64,000 nucleotides of DNA from Streptomyces caniscabiei (lineage in GTDB: Bacteria > Actinomycetota > Actinomycetes > Streptomycetales > Streptomycetaceae): NCBI RefSeq assembly GCF_014930365.1, contig NZ_JABXWI010000003.1:558001-622000 (forward strand), in the 5' to 3' direction. The notes below the pieces were generated by a model. The model did no database searches and was not told the DNA's origin. It saw only the letters and a program-made list of their open reading frames with translations. The position numbers were made by a program, and so were the translations under genes. This document shows, in pieces, positions 57,699-64,000 of this stretch (position 1 is the stretch's first letter; each line of letters opens with the position of its first letter).

Positions 57699-58681
57699 CA
57701 GGCTGGGCGCGTGTCGTGGACCACGTATCCGCGCCGCTTGTCCACGACGTTGCGCAGCGGCCGGCCCTCGATGTGCCGGGCGAAGTTGTCGAGGAACACC
57801 TCGACGAGCGCCTCCCGCTCGCTGGTGGTCTCGCCCGCCGTGTGCGGGGAGATCATCACGCCGGGCATGTCCCACAGAGGTGATTCGGCAGGCAGCGGTT
57901 CCTGGGCGAACACGTCCAGGGCCGCGCCGGCGAGCCGCCCGGCGGCGAGGTGGTCGACCAGCGCCTCCTCGTCGACGAGTCCGCCCCGGCCTACGTTGAT
58001 CAGCCGCGCCCCCGGCTTCATGGCAGCGAGCACGGGGGCGTCGACCATGCCCCGGGTGCCCTGGGTGAGGGGGGCAGCCAGGACGACGTAGTCCGCTTCT
58101 GTCAGAGCGGAGCGCAGGGTCGTCGCACTGTGAACAGTGCCGAAGTCGGGATCGTCCGAGCGGGACTTGCGGCCCGCACCGCTCACCCGCATCCCGACGG
58201 CGCGCAGCAGCCGGGCGATGGCCCGGCCGATCGGCCCCGTCCCCCAGACCAGCACCGTGCGTCCGGTGATGCCGTCACTGGGGCGCGGACGCCACTCGCG
58301 GCGCCGCTGGTGCTCCCACGTGCCGGGGAAGTCCTTGGCAAGGGCGAGGATCAGGCCCAGGACGTACTCGGCGGTCGGCTGCTCGTAGACCCCGCGGGCG
58401 TTGGTCAGGACAACCTGCGGATGGTCCACCAGGGCGGGGAACAGCAAGGAGTCCACGCCTGCGGAGGACGCGTGGACCCAGCGGGGCGCCTTCTGCGGAT
58501 CATCGGGCCACGCCTCCCGGATGGCCGGGGTGATGGTCACCCAGGCCAGGAGGACGTCGGCGCCGGGGAGGAGGTAGGGCAGTTCCTCCTCCGTGGCGTA
58601 GACGGTGTCGGCGAGGCTTTCGATGCGTGCGGTGGCGGGGGGCCGGTTGCCGCGGTAGAGGACGACGAGTCGCTCGCCCAT
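57698..58681 (-). CDS. D-isomer-specific 2-hydroxyacid dehydrogenase
   Basis: 327 residues. NAD(P)-dependent interconversion of 2-hydroxy and 2-keto acids. Seen: cofactor loop VLVWGTGPIGRAIARLL, catalytic Arg in NVGRGGLVDEEAL, and catalytic His in SPHTAGETTSE. The ATG at 58681 is just past the previous gene's stop (58683). Last gene of the polyamine-type operon. The substrate is unknown; glyoxylate/hydroxypyruvate reductase is one option in this family. Confidence 0.9.
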   Translation of the reverse strand: MGERLVVLYRGNRPPATARIESLADTVYATEEELPYLLPGADVLLAWVTITPAIREAWPDDPQKAPRWVHASSAGVDSLLFPALVDHPQVVLTNARGVYEQPTAEYVLGLILALAKDFPGTWEHQRRREWRPRPSDGITGRTVLVWGTGPIGRAIARLLRAVGMRVSGAGRKSRSDDPDFGTVHSATTLRSALTEADYVVLAAPLTQGTRGMVDAPVLAAMKPGARLINVGRGGLVDEEALVDHLAAGRLAGAALDVFAQEPLPAESPLWDMPGVMISPHTAGETTSEREALVEVFLDNFARHIEGRPLRNVVDKRRGYVVHDTRPA

Positions 58682-58682
58682 G

Positions 58683-60134
58683 TCAGGCTCCGACGGGGAC
58701 GGCCATGTACTTGTACTCCAGGAACTCGTCGATGCCGACGAGTCCGCCTTCGCGGCCAAGGCCGGACTGCTTGACGCCGCCGAAAGGCGCGGCGGGGTTG
58801 GAGACCAGTCCGGTGTTGATGCCGATCATGCCGCTTTCGAGGCGCTCCGCGACACGCATGGCACGGTCGAGGTTCTGGGTGAACAGGTAGGCGACCAGAC
58901 CGAATTCGGTGTCGTTGGCGGCGGCGACGGCCTCGTCCTCGGTCTCGAAGGCGCGGATCGCGGCGACGGGCCCGAAGATCTCGGTGTCGATGATCGCGGA
59001 GTCGGGGGCGATACCGGTGAGGACGGTGGGCGGGTAGAAGCAGCCCGGCCCCTCAGGGAGTTCACCGCCGGTCAGGGCGGTGGCACCGCGCTTGACGGCG
59101 TCCCGCACCAGGTCGTGCGCCTTGCTGCGGCCGGCGAGGTCGATGAGGGGGCCGACGTCGGTGCCGGGTTCGGTGCCGGGACCGACGGTGAGAGCGGCCA
59201 TACGGGCGGTGAGGCGCTGGGCGAACTCGTCGGCGACGGAGGTGTGGACGAAGATGCGGTTGGCCGCACAGCAGGACTCGCCCATGTTGCGCATCTTGGC
59301 GACCATGGTGCCCTCGACGGCCACGTCGAGGTCGGCGTCGTCGAAGACGATGAGGGGGGCGTTGCCGCCCAGTTCCATGGACGTGCGGATGACGGTGTCG
59401 GCGCACTGCGCCAGCAGGATCCGCCCCACCTGGGTGGAGCCGGTGAAGGAGAGCTTGCGGATCTTCCCGCCGCGAAGGAGCGGTTCGACGACGCCGGCGG
59501 CGTCGGTGGTGGTGACGATGTTCAGCACGCCGGCCGGCAGGCCCGCTTCGGTGAGGATCTCCGCCAGGGCGAGGCTGGTCAGGGGGGTTTGAGGGGCGGG
59601 TTTGAGGACGATGGTGCAGCCGGCGGCGACGGCGGGGCCGATCTTGCGAGTGCCCATCGCCAGGGGGAAGTTCCAGGGAGTGATGAGCAGGCAGGGGCCG
59701 ACGGGCTGACGGGCGACCAGCAGACGGTTCTTCCCGTCGGGGGCGGTCATCAAGCCGCCGTCGATACGCACGGCTTCCTCGGAGAACCAACGGAAGAACT
59801 CCGCGCCGTAGGCCACTTCGGCACGTGCCTCGGCCAGGGGCTTGCCCATCTCCAGGGTCATCAGCAGCGCGAGGTCCTCGGTGCGCGCGATGATGATGTC
59901 GTAGGCGCGGCGCAGGATCTCGCTGCGCACGCGCGGCGGGGTGGCGGCCCAGGCGGCCTGCGCGGCGACCGCCGCCTCGACGGCACGCCGGCCGTCGGCG
60001 GGTGAGGCGTCGGCGACCTGGCACAGTTCCTCGCCGGTGGCCGGGTTGTCGACGGACAGGGTCCGGCCGGACTCCGCGTCCTGCCAATCGCCGCCGATGA
60101 ACAGCTGCTTGGGAACATCACGGACGACAGTCAT
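58683..60134 (-). CDS. gabD: NAD(P)-dependent succinate-semialdehyde dehydrogenase family
   Basis: 483 residues of the aldehyde dehydrogenase superfamily, closest in motifs to GabD. Seen: ITPWNFPLAMGTRKIGPA, catalytic Glu in MELGGNAPLIVFDDADL, catalytic Cys in MGESCCAANRIFV, and the C-terminal GGVKQSGLGREGG. Start at 60134 has a perfect AAGGAG site. It follows a FAD amine oxidoreductase and polyamine-type ABC genes, so the likely job is oxidation of the aldehyde from amine or polyamine breakdown (for example succinate semialdehyde from the GABA route). Confidence 0.92.
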   Translation of the reverse strand: MTVVRDVPKQLFIGGDWQDAESGRTLSVDNPATGEELCQVADASPADGRRAVEAAVAAQAAWAATPPRVRSEILRRAYDIIIARTEDLALLMTLEMGKPLAEARAEVAYGAEFFRWFSEEAVRIDGGLMTAPDGKNRLLVARQPVGPCLLITPWNFPLAMGTRKIGPAVAAGCTIVLKPAPQTPLTSLALAEILTEAGLPAGVLNIVTTTDAAGVVEPLLRGGKIRKLSFTGSTQVGRILLAQCADTVIRTSMELGGNAPLIVFDDADLDVAVEGTMVAKMRNMGESCCAANRIFVHTSVADEFAQRLTARMAALTVGPGTEPGTDVGPLIDLAGRSKAHDLVRDAVKRGATALTGGELPEGPGCFYPPTVLTGIAPDSAIIDTEIFGPVAAIRAFETEDEAVAAANDTEFGLVAYLFTQNLDRAMRVAERLESGMIGINTGLVSNPAAPFGGVKQSGLGREGGLVGIDEFLEYKYMAVPVGA

Positions 60135-60175
60135 CGTGGGTATCTCCTTGTAGGTGTAGTGGGACTGCCGACCGG

Positions 60176-61456
60176 TCAGCGGATGCGGTCGAGCGTCTTG
60201 TAGAAGGCGCCCGCGAAGGGCAAGAACCAGGCAGTGCCGTTGTAGAGAGGGATGCGAGGTGGGGCGATGTCGCGGACGGGGCTGACCTCGGGGTGGCCGT
60301 CCATCACCTCGGCCATGACCTGCCCCATGTGGGTGGCCATCTGCACGCCGTGACCGGCGTATCCCATGGAGTAGTAGACGCCGTCCTCGGTCTGCCCGGC
60401 GTGCACGATGCGGTCCATGGCGAAGCCGACGGAGCCGCCCCACACGTACTCGATCCTGGTGCGGGAGAGCTGGGGGAAGATCTCGCACATCTCGTGGAAC
60501 AGAACGGCCCCGCTCTTCTTGTCCGAGGTGGGGTCGGACGGTGCGAAGCGGGCGCGGCCGCCGAACAGCAGCCGGTTGTCCGGGGTGAGCCGGAAGTAGT
60601 GGCAGACCTTGTTGGAATCGACGATGAGGCGGGCCTTGGGGATGATGTCCCGGGCGAGTTCCTCGCCGAGCGGCTCGGTGACGATGATGAAGCTGCCCAC
60701 GCAGACCTGCTGGCGGCGCAGCCAGGGGAAGTTCTTGTCGGTGTAGGCGTCGGTGGCCATCATGACCTGCCCGGCACGGATGACACCGCGCTCGGTGCTG
60801 ACCTCGAACCCGCCGGCGGCGGTACGCCGCACGCCGATGGCCGCGTTGCGCTCGTGGATCTCGACACCGGTGCGCTCGCACGCCTCGGCCATCCCGTGCA
60901 CGAAGCGGCCGACGTGCAGGGCCGCGCTGAACGGGTCGAGCAGGCCGCCGTGGTAGGCGTCGGAGCCGATCTCGGAACGCAGCTCGGATTTGCCGATCAG
61001 CGTGGTCTTGTGTCCGAAGTACTTGGCCAGGTCACGCTGTTGGGTCTTCTTGCTCTCGAAGTGCGCGGGGCGGGACGCGACGCCCAGGCGTCCGACGCGG
61101 CGGAACTGGCAGTCGATGGACTCCTCGTTCACGAGCCGCTCGACGGTGTCCACGGCCTCGCCGTAGGAGTTGTAGATCTCGCGGGCCCGTTCGAGTCCGT
61201 ACCGGCGGATGGCCTGGCCCACGCCGATGGTGAAGCCCAGGTTGGCCATGCCGCCGTTGCGGGCGGAGGCACCGGAGCCGATCTGGCCCTTCTCCACGAG
61301 GGTGACACGGGCGCCCTTGCGGGCGGAGTGCAGGGCGGTGGACAGACCCGTCAGGCCGGCGCCGACGACCACCACGTCGGTGTCCTCGGGCAGCGGCTTG
61401 CCGGACCGGTCGGGAAACTCCCCAGCGGTATCTGTCCAGTAGGGAATCGTCTTCAT
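60176..61456 (-). CDS. FAD-dependent amine oxidoreductase (DAO/PuuB-like)
   Basis: 426 residues. FAD motif VVVVGAGLTGLSTALHSARKG, followed by GSGASARNGGMANLGF (flavin contact in the DAO family), and the C-terminal YSMGYAGHGVQMATHMGQ. This matches the gamma-glutamylputrescine oxidase/glycine oxidase-like group. Start at 61456 has an AAGGA site. Placed between a polyamine-type permease and an aldehyde dehydrogenase, it probably oxidises an imported amine to an aldehyde. Unlike the amine oxidase at 4869 it has no export signal. Confidence 0.9.
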   Translation of the reverse strand: MKTIPYWTDTAGEFPDRSGKPLPEDTDVVVVGAGLTGLSTALHSARKGARVTLVEKGQIGSGASARNGGMANLGFTIGVGQAIRRYGLERAREIYNSYGEAVDTVERLVNEESIDCQFRRVGRLGVASRPAHFESKKTQQRDLAKYFGHKTTLIGKSELRSEIGSDAYHGGLLDPFSAALHVGRFVHGMAEACERTGVEIHERNAAIGVRRTAAGGFEVSTERGVIRAGQVMMATDAYTDKNFPWLRRQQVCVGSFIIVTEPLGEELARDIIPKARLIVDSNKVCHYFRLTPDNRLLFGGRARFAPSDPTSDKKSGAVLFHEMCEIFPQLSRTRIEYVWGGSVGFAMDRIVHAGQTEDGVYYSMGYAGHGVQMATHMGQVMAEVMDGHPEVSPVRDIAPPRIPLYNGTAWFLPFAGAFYKTLDRIR

Positions 61457-61465
61457 GTCGGGTCC

Positions 61466-61651
61466 TTAGCGGGGAGTTTCGAAGGGGGAGGCTGCCGGAC
61501 CCACCTGGACCCGGCCGACGGGGCTGCGGTCGATGTCTTCGACGTACGGGTCCTCGCTGCGGCGGACGACGAACACTTCCTGGCCCGGCATCGCGAACGA
61601 TCCGTCGGCGGTCATGTTCAGCGGGTGCCGCCGGGCGGTGGCTGCGGTCAT
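61466..61651 (-). CDS. Small coupled protein of unknown function
   Basis: 61 residues (MTAATARRHPLNMTADGSF, then EVFVVRRSEDPYVEDIDRS). Its ATG overlaps the permease stop (ATGA), and its stop is 9 bp from the next start, which supports translation. No cysteines, signal or membrane segment. It may be a small accessory protein of the transporter or oxidase; the family is not known to me. Confidence 0.6.
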   Translation of the reverse strand: MTAATARRHPLNMTADGSFAMPGQEVFVVRRSEDPYVEDIDRSPVGRVQVGPAASPFETPR

Positions 61652-62514
61652 ACCGTCGCGCCTCCGGGGTTGGCGACCCCTGCCGTGTTCTCGACCGAGA
61701 GCAGGGAGCCCTGTCGTCCGGAGCCGATCCAGCGGACCAGGGCCACCAGGCCGAGGGCGAGGATCGCGAAGGCGGTGAGGAGCGCGCTGACGGCGGTGAC
61801 GCTGGGGTCGATCTCGAAGGTGAGGGAGTTGTAGACCTGCACCGGCAGGGTGACGGTGTCGACGGAGGAGAGGAACTGGGAGATGTAGAACTCGTCGAAG
61901 CTGGTGATGAAGGAGAAGATCGCCGCCGCGATCATGCCGGGTGCGGCCAGGGGGAAGGTGATGCGCCGGGCGATGGTGAGCCGGCCGGCGCCCATGCTGG
62001 CCGCGGCGTCCTCCAGGCGTTCGTCGATGCCGCGCAGGGTCGCGATCAGGATCAGCACCGCGATCGGTGAGGCGAGCACGGTATGGCCGAGCGCGATGGC
62101 GATGGGGCTGCCCAGCATCGCGGCCGGCTCGAAGAGCAGGAAGAGCCCGAGTGCGGTGACGATCTGCGGGATCACCAGCGGTCCGAGGACCAGGGCGAAG
62201 ACCACGGAGCGCAGCGGGAGTTCGCTGCGGACCAGGGCGGTCGCCGCGGTCACCGCGATGATGAGGGAGAACACGGTGCTCAGGGCGGCGACCAGGGCGC
62301 TGAGCGACATGGCGGCGGGCCATTTGCTGCCGTCGGCGAACAGGGCCTTGTACCAGTTCAGCGTCCACGTCTCGGGCGGGAACGCGGCGAAGGCGTTGCT
62401 GCTGAAGGAGGTGACGAGGATGACGACGATCGGCAGCGCCAGGAACAGCAGGATCACGGTGGCGATGGCGGTCAGGACGATCCGCCCGGTCAGGCTGCTG
62501 CGCAGTTCCATCAT
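61648..62514 (-). CDS. ABC transporter permease, PotC-like
   Basis: 288 residues with about six membrane segments (IVLTAIATVILLFLALPIVV at the N-terminus) and the EAA loop EDAAASMGAGRLTIARRITF, which contacts the ATPase. It matches the inner-membrane permeases of spermidine/putrescine importers. Start at 62514 overlaps the PotB-like stop (ATGA). Confidence 0.9.
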   Translation of the reverse strand: MMELRSSLTGRIVLTAIATVILLFLALPIVVILVTSFSSNAFAAFPPETWTLNWYKALFADGSKWPAAMSLSALVAALSTVFSLIIAVTAATALVRSELPLRSVVFALVLGPLVIPQIVTALGLFLLFEPAAMLGSPIAIALGHTVLASPIAVLILIATLRGIDERLEDAAASMGAGRLTIARRITFPLAAPGMIAAAIFSFITSFDEFYISQFLSSVDTVTLPVQVYNSLTFEIDPSVTAVSALLTAFAILALGLVALVRWIGSGRQGSLLSVENTAGVANPGGATV

Positions 62515-63401
62515 GACGAGCTCCTCTTCTTACGGCTGGCGCCCAGGGAGCTGACGGCCTTGACCAGCAGCAGTCCGGCGAAGGTGAGCAGCAGCAGGAT
62601 GACGCCCTGGGCGGCGGCCCCGTTCCACTGGTTCTCCTTGGTGACCTGCTGGTTGATGAGGGTGGCGATCATCGTCTGGTTGGGTCCGCCCATCAGGGCC
62701 GGGGTGATGTAGTAGCCCAGGGAGAGGATGAAGCTGAGCAGTCCGGCACTGGCCAGGCCCGGGGCGACCAGCGGCAGGTACACCCGGCGGAAGATGGTCA
62801 CCCGGCCGGCGCCCATGCTGGACGCGGCCGCGAGCAGGCGCCGGTCCACCCCGCGCATCACTCCGTACAGGAGCAGCACGGTGTAGGGGAGCATCATGGA
62901 GGTGGTGCCGATGACCACGCCGAGCTCGTTGTAGAGCAGCTGGTAGGGGGCGCCCGGTGCCCAGGCCAGGCTCTCGTTCACCAGGCCCTTGTCGCCGAGC
63001 ATGATGATCCAGCCGTAGGTGCGTACCAGGGCGCTGACGAAGTGCGGCACGACCACGACCAGCATGGCAATGCCGGCGAGGATGGGCTTGAGCCGGGAGA
63101 TCGCCTGGGCCAGGACGAACCCGAAGACCAGGCTCAGCACGGCTGTTTCGGCGGAGATCCTGAGCGTGGTGAACAGCACCGACAAGTTGACGCCGGTCAG
63201 GGCGTCGGCGTACCAGTGCAGGGTGAACGATCCGTCCGCGTCCTTCAGGCTCAGCAGCAGCGTGGAGAAGATCGGGTAGACGAACAGCACCAGCAGATAG
63301 ACGACGACCGGCAGCGCGTACAGGATCCCGACGCGGGTCCTACGTGAGGCCAGCAGCTTGCGCGGACGAGCCGGGGCAGTGGCTGTGAGGGTGGCGGCCA
63401 T
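62511..63401 (-). CDS. ABC transporter permease, PotB-like
   Basis: 296 residues, about six membrane segments (VGILYALPVVVYLLVLFVYP first), with EAA loop AAASSMGAGRVTIFRRVYLP. The long periplasmic stretch after segment 1 is typical of PotB. It lies 3 bp after the ATPase gene and overlaps the PotC-like gene. No solute-binding protein is in the window; it is expected to the right. Confidence 0.9.
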   Translation of the reverse strand: MAATLTATAPARPRKLLASRRTRVGILYALPVVVYLLVLFVYPIFSTLLLSLKDADGSFTLHWYADALTGVNLSVLFTTLRISAETAVLSLVFGFVLAQAISRLKPILAGIAMLVVVVPHFVSALVRTYGWIIMLGDKGLVNESLAWAPGAPYQLLYNELGVVIGTTSMMLPYTVLLLYGVMRGVDRRLLAAASSMGAGRVTIFRRVYLPLVAPGLASAGLLSFILSLGYYITPALMGGPNQTMIATLINQQVTKENQWNGAAAQGVILLLLTFAGLLLVKAVSSLGASRKKRSSS

Positions 63402-63404
63402 GGC

Positions 63405-64000
63405 TCACCCGCCCTGTTCGTCGGCGAAGAGGTTGACGTCCTCGGGGTCGGCGGTGATCCCGACCCGCTCGCCCGCGACCGGACCCCGGCCCGCGGGTAC
63501 TTCCAGGCGCAGCAGCGGCCCGTCACCGCCGTCGATGCGCACGCCCGCGCGGACCAGGGTGCCCACGTAGGTGGCGGTCTCGACCGTGCCGGTACAGAAC
63601 CCGTCGTCGGCGGCGGAAGCCCGCAGCCGGCCCGGCTGCACAGCCACCTTCACCTGAGTACCGGGAGCGAGCTGGTGGCGGCGCGCCTCGAGCAGGCCGC
63701 CACTGCCGTCCAGACGGACCAGGGTGTGATCGCCGTCGTGCTTGTCGACGCGGCCGGGCAGGAAGTTCGCCGCGCCGAGGAAGTCCGCCACGAACGGCGT
63801 CTTCGGCCGTTCGAACAACTCCCTCGGGGTGTCGAACTGCTCGATCAGGCCGTTGCGCATCACCGCGATGCGGTCCGACATGACCAGCGCTTCTTCCTGA
63901 TCGTGCGTCACATAGATGACCGTCAGGCCCAGTTCCCGCTGAATGCTCTTGATCTCGACCTGCAGCTGGTCACGCAGCTTCTTGTCCAGCGCACCCAGTG
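63405..64000 (-). CDS. ABC transporter ATPase, PotA-like, N-terminus outside window
   Basis: About 197 C-terminal residues are visible. The frame enters from base 64000 as LGALDKKLRDQLQVEIKS (D-loop region), then VIYVTHDQEEALVMSDRIAVM (H-loop His), and a C-terminal TOBE regulatory domain (VAVQPGRLRAS). Walker A and the signature motif lie outside. Start of the operon with PotB- and PotC-like permeases; substrate inferred as a polyamine. Confidence 0.9.
   Translation of the reverse strand, partial: LGALDKKLRDQLQVEIKSIQRELGLTVIYVTHDQEEALVMSDRIAVMRNGLIEQFDTPRELFERPKTPFVADFLGAANFLPGRVDKHDGDHTLVRLDGSGGLLEARRHQLAPGTQVKVAVQPGRLRASAADDGFCTGTVETATYVGTLVRAGVRIDGGDGPLLRLEVPAGRGPVAGERVGITADPEDVNLFADEQGG

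Noticed and set aside
1..64000. CRISPR arrays, tRNA or rRNA genes, insertion sequences with transposases
   Set aside because: None could be supported: no regularly spaced repeats, no tRNA-like cloverleaf noticed, and no transposase motifs. Short tRNA genes could still be missed by eye.

Overview
The window is high-GC actinobacterial DNA, almost certainly Streptomyces or a close relative: G/C-ending codons, coupled ATGA/TGATG gene starts, a SARP-type regulator and a modular type I polyketide synthase (PKS). The species cannot be named from the sequence alone.

Bases 1-41,211 hold one biosynthetic gene cluster for what I infer is a polyketide alkaloid. A plus-strand arm carries crotonyl-CoA carboxylase/reductase (cut by the window edge), a KASIII, a 3-hydroxyacyl-CoA dehydrogenase, an HpaC-type flavin reductase, an unknown protein, a Tat-exported FAD amine oxidase, a P450 and its ferredoxin. 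It converges on two strong hairpins with a minus-strand arm. In transcription order that arm runs: type II thioesterase, KASIII-like protein, SARP/cyclase-like/AAA regulator, class III aminotransferase, three PKS proteins and an acyl-CoA-dehydrogenase-like monooxygenase. The PKS reads as KSQ-AT-ACP loading; KS-AT-DH-KR-ACP; KS-AT-DH-KR-ACP; KS-AT-dh0-kr0-ACP; KS-AT-dh0-KR-ACP-TD. Taken literally it makes a C10 chain with one branch, a diene, one ketone and one hydroxyl. The chain would leave reductively as an aldehyde, be aminated, and close onto the C5 ketone as a 2-(pentadienyl)-4-hydroxy-5-alkyl-tetrahydropyridine. The first three genes may supply the branched extender unit.

Bases 41.4-46.7 kb are a scarred boundary: a broken quinone oxidoreductase, a broken unknown gene, a TetR / carboxymuconolactone-decarboxylase-family / ferredoxin operon in which a deletion has joined a ferredoxin reductase to the tail of an SDR, a 30-codon remnant of a 23S rRNA methyltransferase gene, and about 1.4 kb with no intact gene.

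Bases 46.7-52.4 kb are a plus-strand catabolic set: an aspartase-family lyase with a 21-bp tandem duplication, a four-carbon-acid sugar kinase, a class II aldolase, an Asp/Glu racemase-family protein and a hydroxypyruvate isomerase-family protein. This looks like part of a tetronate-type sugar-acid pathway. Bases 52.6-55.9 kb hold a probable quinone/aromatic stress operon (FrnE-like DsbA protein, frameshifted azoreductase, NAD(P)-binding protein, intradiol dioxygenase) facing a divergent HxlR regulator. Bases 55.9-57.1 kb contain decayed folD and aspartase-like genes, followed by a cupin. From 57.7 kb to the right edge a minus-strand operon encodes a polyamine-type ABC transporter (ATPase cut by the edge), a small coupled protein, an FAD amine oxidoreductase, a semialdehyde dehydrogenase and a 2-hydroxyacid dehydrogenase, which fits polyamine or amine uptake and oxidation.
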